A stretch of DNA of 64,000 nucleotides. It comes from Syngnathus acus (taxonomy: Eukaryota > Chordata > Actinopteri > Syngnathiformes > Syngnathidae). The DNA is taken from positions 11,628,786 to 11,692,785 of the forward strand of contig NC_051100.1 of NCBI RefSeq assembly GCF_901709675.1. Direction: 5' to 3'. The notes under the pieces are model-generated. The model made no database searches and had not been told where the DNA came from. It saw nothing but the letters and a program-made list of their open reading frames with translations. Below are positions 25,601-38,400 of this stretch, in pieces. Positions within the stretch are counted from its first letter, which is position 1, and each line of letters begins with the position of its first letter. Position numbers and translations under genes: made by a program.

Positions 25601-28600
25601 GAACTCGAGGAAAAGACAACGCAAGCCACTCACAGAGGCGCTGTGATAAAAACAAAACGCCAGCCAACGTGATCTTCATCTGGGGCCCGGTGAGCGCCGT
25701 AAGCTGGGAAGACCGCCGGCGGGGTGGGTGGGGGTGCTCGGCTAACATCAAGGTTAGCCAAGTGTGCTAATGCGGGTGACAAGCGTCTCGCCCGATGCGC
25801 GCACTCTGGCTAATGGCGACCGCTCTCGCGCTGCCTCTGCGCAAGGCAGACATGGCGAGTGTCGTCCGGGGCCAACGAATGCCTTTTGCTTGGATTCACA
25901 TGCAAATGTGTGTGCGCGCCGCCGCGCACCACTCAGGCACTTTGCTGGACATGATCTGCCAGGAGCATCAAGGCGGATTTCAATAATTCCACAAAAATAC
26001 ACACAGTCCTGTAATTTTCCTCCTCTCATTTCTCGCTGATGCAGGGGTGCGTGTACTTATGCACGATCATGTGTGTGTGTCTCGGGGGATGTCGACAGGC
26101 AGCGCAAAGAGGGAGGACAGCAGAAAGGACAGACAAGGGAAACATTTGGCTGTCACTGTGAGACAAAAAAAAAAAAGCAAAGCGGCAACACTGATGGTAA
26201 TTGGCTCCTCGGTGGGCTGAAGGGAATCCACTGTGGCATTGCGGTCGGCTCATTCTTAACATTCTTACAAAGACCGTGAGTGAATATATTTTTTTGTGTT
26301 GATCCCAAAAAAAAAATTCAAGCTACTTATTTCCTGGGTTTTTAGTGTGTACTTTATATTGTGTAATATTTTGGAATTTCCAGATTTTTGTGAGCCTTTT
26401 TTTTTTTTAGATTGCTATATACGGACTATATTTATAATTTTTCCTTATAATTTGGTATTTTTCATCATCAAAGATTATATTGATTAACGGGCATTTCCAA
26501 GTTCTTGACATTGTGAAAGTACGCTGAATGTCAACACACGCCGAGCTTACCTTCCACTCGGCCGTTCTTGGCGAGCACCTTGACAAGTGCGATATATTTG
26601 TTGGCATCAAGTCCCACTGATGAGTCCTGGCGACTCCTGTGGAGGAGAGCGAGAGAGATTGTAAATTAATGTATTCTACCACTCACGGTAACGCAAGCCA
26701 TCTTGTTGTTGTCAGATGCGGGGAGCGGATGACGGCTGAAGGAAACGGCCGAGCCTTCCCCGTGTTGGAGCGGCTCGGATTTAGCATTAATGTCTCTCCT
26801 AATACCGATCACGTTCAACTTTAATGGCATCCTACAGGTTAGAACGCAATTTGTGCGTGTCTACGCACATTTCCCTCTTGAGGTTGAGCGCCTCCTCCAC
26901 ATTGTTGTGGCGGCAGCACAGGTTGATGAGGAAAGCGTAGGCCCCGAGGCTCATGTCGTCCTCGTGTTCCTGCTTCAGCTCCAGGGCCCGCTGCAGGTTC
27001 TGCAAAGAGGCCAGAGCTCTTCAGACGAGAGGCCAAACATTCCAAATGCAGCAGAGCCTCACTGCACCGTGCAATGTCATGATTTCATCCAAACGCGATA
27101 GAAAAGCAGCGCACCTCCTCTGCCGAGAGAGCCTGGATGACTTGCTTTAGCGTGAAAGCCAGCGGTTTGTTTTCCGCTTTTAGCTCGGCCAGCTTCGCCT
27201 CCAGAAGTGACACCTTCCCCTCGAGGCCCTGAAGGACGGTAAGCAAATAGAAAGGTTACCTCCCCTCAAAGGTGCAGGTAAAAAAAACAAAAAAACGTCG
27301 TCCTACATACACTCAGGCGGGGTGCAGTTGACGTCGGGCCGTTCGACACGCGCTCATTTGGGTCCACCAGCACGATCACATCCTGACACAAAGACAAACA
27401 TGCAAAGTCGGGCCAAATTTCTTTTTAGTGCTTAAAATACTGAAAATAGACTCTTCAATTCTTTCAATAAATTGCTCTCTACCAAGTGTAGATCTTTTGT
27501 AAGCTACCTTGATGAGCTCCGGAACATGGCAAGCCTCCAGCAGGTTCCTGATGCCTCTGTAGATATTTGAAGGGATGACGATATTCTGAAAAATAAAGAG
27601 AAGCACGGCACATGCGCTAAACATGTTGACATTGCACGCCCGGTGGAGGGCAAAAAAGTGGAACATTATGGAAGAAGCGGCGCAGAAGTCGGTTATGGCC
27701 TTCATTCATCTCCGCCAATTGCGGGCTGTCACGGAGCTCCCATTTGAATTAGTGCTTAAATGAGGATGGAAATTAAAAGGCCAACTCAATTGCTCTTGGG
27801 GCAACCGAAAATGGACTGGGGGGGGAAAAAAAAAACTTAAGTGGTAAAGTACAAAATTCAAATGAGCATGCGCTTTGGCTCCACAGCATCTTGACAGACT
27901 TTGAAATGTGGGGATTTTGGTTTTCCTATCGGGATTGCGCTTTTTAGAGGATTTTCTATTCGTTTAGGATTCTTTCCAATATTTTTATCATCATATTTTC
28001 CTGATGTATCAAAGGATTTGTACATGATTGGATATGTTGATGATATTTTTGTCTCGTGTGTGTGTTTGCGTACCCGCTCCTTCAGCTCGTTGAAGTAACG
28101 CCGCAATTTGTCTTCTTGTGCTTGCACTTCGCTCTCCGACATGCCGTCTATCAGATTGTACAGCAAGTAAGCGACCGTGTCTGGAAAAGCAAACAAAGAC
28201 AGTGAGCGGCAGTCTCGGGAATACGTTTCATTTGCCACCACGTCAGTCAGCGCGTCCATTTGAGTGTTTAGACGACGTTCCCGTTTGCCACCGTCCTGCT
28301 GACCGAGGCTGCTTTGGGGACACGCTGTGAGCGGGCGAGCGATGGCCGGTGCTGACAGCCGCGCCTAACTTCAACGTAGACGCACACACGCGGAGCAGAG
28401 CAAGTCTCGCAGATGTCGTCTAACGGGATGTGACACGGACAACAATCTCCATGGCCCGCACCAGCACACACACCAGTTTCAGCAGTGTAGGACACACACT
28501 GACAGAGCGACATTAGCGCCTCACAAACACACGTCTTAGCGCAGACATTTCACACTCTTCGCACGCTGCCAACACACACGTTAACGACTCAGCACTGTGT

Positions 28601-31600
28601 CAGCGGCCAGGCTACATTTCTGCAAATGGGGGACAAGAAAATTTTTTTTACACACACACTTGGACATAAACAGACACAGGCTTCATGGCGAGAAGTGGCC
28701 CAGTCAGCAGTGCCACTGAGACTAGAGGTTGCACACATAGACGCGCGCACCCACACACGCGCACTATTTTCATGTCAATTGAACGATTGCTGCACGGCAA
28801 TGACGGCTAACCTGCTGATTTGTCTTGCGCTTTGCTGAATCGCTCGTCTTCATAAAAGAGCTTGGTGATCTGAGAGAAGACAAAAAAATAGCTGTTAGAT
28901 CTCTATTGCACCAAAAAAAAAAAAAAGAAAACAAACATGACGCCAATGCTTAAACATTAATAGCAAATGTATTGTGCTTAAATTTTTGCAGTACTTGAAT
29001 AGGTTAAAGTTTTGACGGCTTCTTTTTACTATTCTGTCACATTTCTAGTGTTTTACTGTCTTTCAAGTTAAAATGTTGTCAGAATCATTCATATTCAATT
29101 AAGTGAGGGAGCCAGCATACAACAAATAGAAATCGTCGACAAATGCTTGACGGAATGACAAATTGTTTGACAATGCAGTCAAGGAGCTCTTAGAGGACCA
29201 AAACGACAATATTATTCACCAACATTGTTTCACTCGCACTTTTTTTGCGGTTGCAAGCCAGCCAGCATGTAATCATTTGCATGTGCTCTGCAGCGTGCAT
29301 AATACAGGGAAAAGACAGCAGATGGCCGCTGTCATCTCACATATTCTCACTAGATGTGACTTCGGTTGAAGCAGCGGCTCGGTAAAGTGATAGGCAGCTA
29401 TTGTCATCTTTCTTGGATTCACTTTGAATCCTTAATGATTTTTTTCCCCAAATCCTCCTTCGCTTTGCATGTGTGTGTGTGTGTGTGTACATATTTCCTA
29501 ATAAACGGTGACATTGAGCTCTTACCTTCACCATATTCTCCGTGTCATCAGACCTGCAGTAGGGGGCAGTAGAGGACAAGGTATCAGCTCCCATTCCACA
29601 CATTGCACATGCACAAACACACTAACTAGCAAGTTTCCATTTGGCCCACAAAAACTTTTTTTTTTTTTTGCCAAAAATTAGTTCTTCGATGTTTTGACTT
29701 GACATTTGTAAGCTTACTAATTTTCCAACTCGATAAACGGAAATGAGCGAAAACAAGTGTCTTGTGACGGGAATTATGGCGTGACTACAATTAAAAAGCA
29801 ACGTACTAGTCATGTTTTAATTGACTCCATTTGTTAACTGGATGGCTCGCGAGTCACGCAACAATGCAGGCATGCAGTCACATCGCCATGGCGACAAAAG
29901 TGACAAGTATGGCACAAAACACCGCACGCGAGGCGCCGACAAGACTTGACGCCCTCCAGCCCACAGGACAAGAGAGACGAGACGGCGGGACAAAAGCATG
30001 GCAAGGCACAAAAGCACACACACACACACACACACAAGCTAAATGATGGCGTGTGACATCTCGGCTGCTGTCAGCGAGCCGGAGAGAAGAAGAGAGGTCT
30101 TTAATGATTAAATTATCCCTTGACCTTGTCTTTGACAGGTCCCCGCATCACAAAAGCGCGCACACACGAAAACACACACGTGCGCATCCCATGTGACGGG
30201 TCCAATTATGACCCTGTCGCGGAGGCTCACGGGGTGCACGGGTGAGTGTGTGCGTGATTTAACGGAAGAAGCGGTGAGGAACAGAGACTGACTGAAAATA
30301 AAAATGAACTAATATAAAGTGCTTAGAGACACATGCACGCACAGCAGTGCCTTGACTTAATAGACGATGAGTTTCACAAATGACTCAGCAAAGTGGCAGA
30401 GATAAAAAAAGAAAATGGCTGCCTCTGAGGATCGACATGTGTTGCTGCACCATTTGTGTTCAAATGTCTGTTCCTGCGGCATCCATGTAATTCATTTGGC
30501 CGTCAATGGCATCTCTCATTCTGTGTTTTTAATTCGCAATGTGTAATTCTTGTTCCTTTACATTTTAGCTTGACAGCAAAAAACAGCTTTATGCATATTT
30601 TATGATGAATTGTTTACTATCTGCGAAACTTCTACTTGTGAATTAAGTTGAGTTTGCTACCTTGTTATGGGCCTTTTAAACAATATTTATTAATCTTTGA
30701 TCTATTTTGACACATTTCTTTACCCTGTCTGAAAACAAAATTCAGCTCCACTTTGTACATTTGAGCTTTTTCTATGTGTTTTTGTTGCTTGGGTCCTAGC
30801 GGACAAGTCAGCACTTTGCTGTGACTCGCCTCCAGCCTGGCTCAGGGGAGGCGGCCAGTCGGAAAGAGGGCAGGGGCGCACCGTTGGTGTGCAACTGTGT
30901 AGTGTTAAAACGCTAAATATTCATAAACACCCCGTTTCGATTGAAGCCCCGAGTGCGACTGGGGGGTCCTGAGGCTAACTCTGGGACGCTTTGCGTGCGT
31001 GCTAGGATGAAACAGAGGGAGACCACAAGGCTAGTTCAGGCTATTTGGGGGGTGGGGTTGGGGTGGTTCGGGGGTAAGGGCAGCGGTGGGCATCTGCTTA
31101 TTTGCATATCTCCCACGGTGCTTTGGGGTGAGGGCCAGCGGATGAAGCCTCCATATGCATGAGGCAGCCGTGTGCGTATGCTGCGTTTCACCCTGCAGCT
31201 GCACACACACACACATACACACACACACAGATACACTCCATGGACACACACACTAACACAAAGCGAGGCTCTGTAGATGGTGTGATAGGCAGCACATGTG
31301 GTATGCAAAACATATGCCGCTGTGACCTCCAATAGCGCTACAGGCCTCCCTAAAACACTAGTCGGGAGTGGCGTGGCAAAATATGGAAATGCAGGAACAC
31401 ACGCAAGCTGGAGACACGCGGGCAACGCACACAACAGGTTAATTGACTCACTTTCTGAAGCCCTGGATGAGGCTGCCGCGGAAAAGCCCAAGGTCCAGTG
31501 GGGGGTGCGAGGGGTCCGACACTGCAAAAGAGAGGAAAGGAGAGATGAATAAATGCAGAAGGCTGTTTGTTTCATCCGAACTGTCGACTTGTTTCAAAGT

Positions 31601-32437
31601 CGACTTAACTCTCCTTTGATGCCCGCTTTCAAATCTCAAAGGGATTTATTTATATGCAACGAATTGGTTCGAACACTTAAGAGAAAACACAGCTATCCAT
31701 GTTGAAATTATGCAATGAAATAAAGAAAATTGTTGATTTTTATTTTGAATTTTAGGCTTAACTCTCCTTTGATGCCCGCTTTCAAATCTCAAAGGGATTT
31801 ATTTATATGCAACGAATTGGTTCAAACACTGAAGCGAAAACACAGCTATCCATGTTGAAGTTACGCAATGAAATAAAGAAAATTGTTGATTTTTATTTTG
31901 AATTTTTGACTTGACTTCCCATTTAATGACCCTCAATTTCTTGTTTTGAGTGCATGGTACAAAATTACGGAGTCAAATATATGATTGACCGTTTCGTTGT
32001 TTTCAATGGATATTCACTTATTTTCTCACCGGTAGGACTGTGACAAAATTAAAAAGTGTACATTGCGTAATATTTACCTTCAATGAGGATTTACCATTTC
32101 TTTAAAGCGGACAACAACCTACAAATGTGAAGTCTTCCCATATCACGTCTTGTTAGTGGGACACTAATCATCTGGAAATAAAACTATTACTATACACTAA
32201 TTATTTAATGTCATAATCAACTTGAGATACATAAAAGCAGCAGCAAATGCAAAAATGAGCAAAGTAGACTAAAACCAGCTCCTGTAAAAGACAAATACAG
32301 CTCATATCATCCATTATTTAAGCGGGCCCCCTTTCCTTGGCGCTCCCAGGTTTGGTTGAGGCGCCTCTCGTCCTTCGCTCTTCACATATTCACACACACT
32401 AATCTCTTAAAAGGTCTGATGAGCGCCAAAGAGTGAG

Positions 32438-32479
<42 letters not shown>

Positions 32480-35400
32480 TGTGTGTGTTAGCCAATTAGC
32501 CCGCAGGCGTAGCAGCAGTTTTTACAGTGACGAGCGCTCGAGATGCAGGGCAAGCTTGTCTCGAATGGGTGGAATCGTAACGTGGCAGAATGTGTGTGTG
32601 AGCACGTGTGTGTGTGTACCCACACAAGGTATAGAGTTGAGCCAGGTTGTTTGCAGCCAAAAACCGAATCTCTGAAGCTCTGAAACCCTCCGATTCCATT
32701 GAAATGCCTGCATCCTGAAAGATGACAACATTCAAGTCCTGTGATATAGACACTAGCTAATGCTAATGTATCATGTGAAACGCCATCGACAGGCTAACAT
32801 AAAAGTTAGGATAACAATAAAAGGAGATGGGTTAGGGTTAGGCGTACTTTAAAAATGTATTCAATACAAGGTACCTGTTAAAAATGTAAATGGTAACGTA
32901 ATCCAAGTACCAGCGTATGATAGTAAAGTAAGTTGACTAAATTACTTTTCCATGAGTGCAATGCTAAATATGTTATAAAAGACAAAATAAAATATATTAT
33001 ATAAAATATATTACATACATTTGTCAGATTTTTTTCTGCCTCTCGTATGCGTGTTGTGTTCCAAAAGCATGAATATGTGTTCCAAATGCATACACAAGCA
33101 CCCAAGATTCAAAAATCACAAGCGCAACCTCCCCCAAAGTACCGTGAGAGCCTGATGAGCTGCTTCAACGCTGGGGAAGACGGGATAGATGTAGCCACAT
33201 ATGGTGTCAAGGTCCGGGGTGACGTCGAGTGCCTGCATGCCCTTCATCACCTCCACCACGCCTTCAAAACACACACACAAATCCTAAATGAACTTTATTG
33301 ACAAACAGTTTGTTTTAGCCATTTACTGCACTTTACTGCCTCCACTCAAGTGCAAGGCCGGAGTTGTGGAAGCTGCAGGAAAGTGCGGCTAAGCCATGAG
33401 CAAACACACTCTTGGCCCTCGAGTGAACAGCACACTTTTTTTTCCAGATAAATGCTCGTAGATGCCAACCGCTCCACCTTGGACTAGGGTGGAATACATC
33501 GACACGCACTTGGGTCCGAGTGGACTCTAGCAAGCGTTGCCCTGCTCTCCAGCAGAGCCCTGAGGTCCTGCCCCGGGGAAGTCAGGCCTAAACAGTCAGA
33601 TGCATATGGAACAGCCACTCTCACACACACACACACACACACACACAAAGATGCCCCCAAGTGTGTGAGTGTGTGTGTGTTTGTGTGTGTATACACACAC
33701 GCATGCAGTTGGCAGCGAGAGCGGCAGCACTTTGCATACGCCGTATCCATACATTCACTTTAAGTGCGGTTTTGCACCGGAAATAGCCCGCATGTGTATG
33801 AGCACATCCAGCACTCCCTCCCACGTGGCCTTCTGAAAACTACCTAAAAGTGCTTGAGTTGGCACCCTTCAACATGCCGTGTGTATTTATGCTCCCCTCC
33901 CCATCAGGTTTCACAACACGCTCGTACGCAGAGCTCCGTTTCCGTATCCTCGCGGGACGTATGTGCTCACCTGGCAGTCTGGCTCTTTAGCTGAATAATA
34001 GATGAGTGCCAGGCTTTTACACGCCATTAAAACCTGTGGCCGCCTCAGAGCAGGTACGGCTACCTGAGCCAGCTCCGTCCATTTATACCCCTCGCTCCAT
34101 ATCGCTCATTCACCCAGCCCGCTTGCTATCCATCTTCTTCTCTCTTGCCTCGCTTTCTCCAAGAAAAAAAAAGCAATCTTCCTCCTTCTCAATGGACTAT
34201 CCATCCATTCAGCCGTCGGCTCGTCCATTCTTATCCCCCCTCTAATCGCTTTTCCCGCTGCTTTTCTTTTTTCTTTTTATGAAAGAGAAGCAGTTCCTGC
34301 TGAATAATCTAGAATCAATTCCACCGCGGCAGACGAAACAAAAACAAGTGAATGGAGACCCGGGGCGCTCGAGGGGGAAAAGGCAAGAGTCTGCACACAA
34401 GCCATTGTGCTCATTGCAAAGTTAACGGGACGCTGTTTGGATCCCCGAGTGGGGCGACATTTCAATCTTGCAAATTTCTCCTTTTTTAAAAGATTTACTC
34501 GGTTGTGTAATTCACACTTGCCGTGTTGGCAGACACTCAAGAAACCTGATCATCAGCGACCATCAGCGAGATAACTCCAAAAGAATAAGTTACAACATGA
34601 CCTGGAGTGACAGAAAAGAAAAAAAAAACTCAACTCAAAATGTAACGCGCAATATCATGTGGCATCTCCATCTCATCCAAGTGATACTCTCAGCTTTGGG
34701 CCTTGTCTGAACAACTTTTACTTTTGCGCAGGGTTTGGAAGTGAGTCGGGGGGGGGTCCTCTCCAGGTCGGTTAGCGTGAAGGCTGACACAAATCTGGGC
34801 GAGAAGTATCAAAGTAGTGAGTTAAGGAAGGCAACAGTCACAAGATATCATCGTCAGCCTCATGTCTGCAGGTTGACTGTCAAAAGATGAGAAGCAAGCG
34901 CTGAGCGCTGAGAGCAACGGCGGAGTGGAGTGGAGCCAACCGGTAGCTGTCGTCTCCACCCCCGACCTTGGATGCGAGTACCTGTCACTTCTCCTTTTCT
35001 TACCCGAGAACCTGCCCTTGCGCGGGGGTACTCTGTTTTGCAGCAAGGTAAACAACAGTAGCGCCGGATCATTAATTAAGGCACAATGTTCTGTGTTTGA
35101 ACCCCTGCTTCGGCTTTCCCGTGTGGAGTTGGCATGTTCACCGCATTTTTGTTAAAGTTTTCTCCGGAAAAATAAAACCTGCTCAAATAGAATAAGGAAG
35201 CATTTGCACCTCGTTTCTTGCGAGCTGCGGTAGATTGAAGCGCTTGGTGGAAATTTCAATGGACAGCTTAGGAAGGTTCAAGGTGAGGTCGCAAGGGGAG
35301 GCAGGTGCTGGTGGGACAACACAGGAGCAGAATACACCCCCCCCCACACACACACACTCTTTCCTCAGCAGTATCCTCACCCCCCGCCCCTCCTTCCCCT

Positions 35401-38400
35401 GCGCTACCGTGTCAGAAGTGATAAAAAGTGCAGCACTTGGCGAGTGCTGACAAGCGATGACTAGCTGGCGGCAGGTGGGCAGTGCGGGCCGGCATATGCT
35501 TCCGCTAAATCCACCAAATCCACACCTCATCAAAATGCACCAACCCCCCCCCCCCCCAATTCCGCAGCTCTGCCCGCTAGTGACACCTGTGGACAAAAAG
35601 TGACACGGCGCTTAATATTTCATGGGGCGTGCACAGTGGGGCGCGTAATCCAAAGTGAATTCCCTCAGAGCGCTTGCATTTACATGAAATCAAGTCACTC
35701 CGCATCAGTCACATCACCTGCAAAGACCCCCGGCCCCCCCACCCCCCACTGTAAGGCCACCCTCCCTTTCCGTCCACGTGCACACGATCGAGCAAAGGGG
35801 AAGAGGCTGCATCATTCATGAGGGTTAAGGCAGACCAGCGAGTGAGCGAAAGAGCAGTTTCTCTACTTTCCCTGCTTCCGTCTTACACCGTCCCGACTAA
35901 ATGGATGCCGCTCTGCGTTCTAAGAAGCTGCGGTTAGGCCGCTGTGTGCGTGCGCGGTTTCAAATCGTGCCTCCTTTTTTTTCTCCACCGCTGCCAAAGC
36001 CTCACATCAACGAGGCATTTCGACCGCACAAGAGGGGCCGACCCTGCGCGGGACCGAGCGCTTCCTCCCTGCCAATTAGCTGACAGCGGGAAAATGCATC
36101 ATTTATTAATCGCTCTAAAAAACCCCAAAGAGAGGATGGGGAGGACGGCACTGGGCAAAAATAAAGCACTTAAAAGCCTAGCCGCTGCCGCCGCGTTTGA
36201 CAGCAAGTCCGTTAACGAGTGGTGAATTCTGACAATGTCGGCTATCTGTCACTGAGACGATTCCAGCGCTCCTCCTCTCCTTCAAGCTGATCCCGGACAA
36301 AAACACAAAGCGTCAAGCGTCTCCAAAAGCAGCGAGCCATTAAAACTGTCACAAAGAACAAAGGATTAGGAATTTTAAAAGACGCGGTGACAATCTTTCT
36401 CACAATCAAGAAGAGTGAAGTCATTTCACTCAAATTTCATTCAAATTAAAAACATAAATAAATAAATCACCATACTTTAGACCCACTGCCTCGTGACGAC
36501 GGTCAAAACTTGGCACTATTCTTTTGCTTTAAAGTGCTGCCTTCATGATTTGTTTGTGGCCATGTTGTGGCTCCCCAAGAGGCATTTTAAAGCAGTCAAA
36601 CTCTCAAAAAGAAAAAAATATCCATCCAACAGTCATAAACTCACAAGGCCATCTAATGTCCTGAAGGTGGCAGTAAAGTCTGGGACGCCATGAGGGGGCC
36701 CGGCTGGAATCAAGCTACTCAACGTTCACCTTCAACAACATTTCCTCAAAGTCGAGAGTGTTCTTGATTGCGAGAGGGAAGTTGGGAGCGCGTCTAAAAA
36801 CTTTGCCATCTCCTGGCCGGGCCCTCCAGAGAGAGCACGTGTTTGCTTCATCCCCTCTCGCTCAAACGCTCTCACGCGGGGAGGGATCAGACCTCTTCGC
36901 CCTTGGCTGCCCCGGTCCGGTGAAATCCGTCCCAGTTGGGGAGGGGTGCCATTAATATTTGAGGTGAAGCGCTCCTTTTAAAAGCTCTTTCTGCTGCAAA
37001 ATACCTCTCATAATCCCCCCCCACCCAATACATGCAAAAATAACACAAAATGCTCGCTGTTCACATGGGACCTGCAGCCAGATGCTTGGCAGCTTGCTGT
37101 CTATTTTTGTCATTGTTGGGGTCTCACGGCAGCCCGGAGTTGAATTCTACTGATACTACGATCAGACGATGCCTCACTTTTACAAGTGCAACACGAGCGA
37201 TAGCTTTTTACTACAAAATCGCAATTTCAATGTGTGTGCGTGTGTGTGTACCGTTTGCGTTGTTGTCCTTGACGGGCTGTGTCAGCAAGGGCCAGAAGTA
37301 ATGGGGCCTGATGGGTAAGTTCTGTTCTTTCATCATCTTCATCAGCTCCAAAGACACATCTGCAAGGGAAGAAAGTAGCGCTTCATGCCGTGAGCACGGT
37401 TTAGCGTTGCGCAACGTTGCTGTAGCGTACCGGTCTTCTTGGCTTCCAGAGCGCATGACAGAGCGAAGGTGAGCGGCGACGTGTGCAACTGGCTGCCCTG
37501 CAGTTCTTTGCAGTAGTGGCCAATCTTCTCGATTGGCTGTCATTCAAAACAGTTGGTCAAAAGACAAGCACTGGAATGGACCCAAAACTCAATTCATGCT
37601 CTTTGAACTCGAACAGGCACCGTGTTCGTGTTGATGCAGTGCCTCAGGAAGAAATTTCCAAAGTTGGGTGAGTTGGCGGTGACGTCGTCCGACTGCAGGC
37701 TGGGGAAGGTTCTCAGGATGAGGAAAGCCGTGTCGTGGTGGCCTTGCGTGATGAGGCTCAGGCACAAGTTCATGGCATCTGTGAGACGAGTGTCGCTTTC
37801 AAGACAAACAACTCACAGAAAGGAAGACGGGAGTGTGCACTGTGTAGTCGCACCTGGAACGTAGCCCCTCTCGTGCCTCAGCCGCTCCACCATTTCGGGG
37901 ACGTGCTGCTTGTGCCCAGCCTTGGCCAGCGTGTAGATCACCTCCATGATATCTCGGTCCATCAGACTGCAGTCGGCGCTCTCCGCCTCTTCCAGCGTCT
38001 GACGTGGACCAGGCATCACAGATATAAACATTTTGAGCACGCCAGGTGGAGTTTCATAAAGATGCTAACCTTCTTCAGGGCGTCTGCGTCTCCCTTGTCG
38101 GCGTAAGCGTTCAGCAGACACACAAAGGTGTCAGGACCCGGCTCAATTCCAGCTCCCCGCATGACGGACAGGATGTTCTTTGCGCTCTCTATGTCCCTGC
38201 CACACACAAAACATTTTTAGCCATGGACATAAAACGTTGTGAGACAGACAGATCTATTTAAAGTCAACAAAAAAAGTTTATGAAACAGATTCAGGGGCAA
38301 AAGCGGCGGCGCTCACCCTGCTCGCGCGTGCCCTGTTATCAGCGCGTTAAAAACAGCTTCGGTGATGGGAAGGTCTTTGCTCTTCATGAAACCCAAAATG

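Noticed and set aside
31604-31909. CRISPR-like array
   Set aside because: Only two long units abutting directly, no short repeat/spacer pattern, and the host is a vertebrate.
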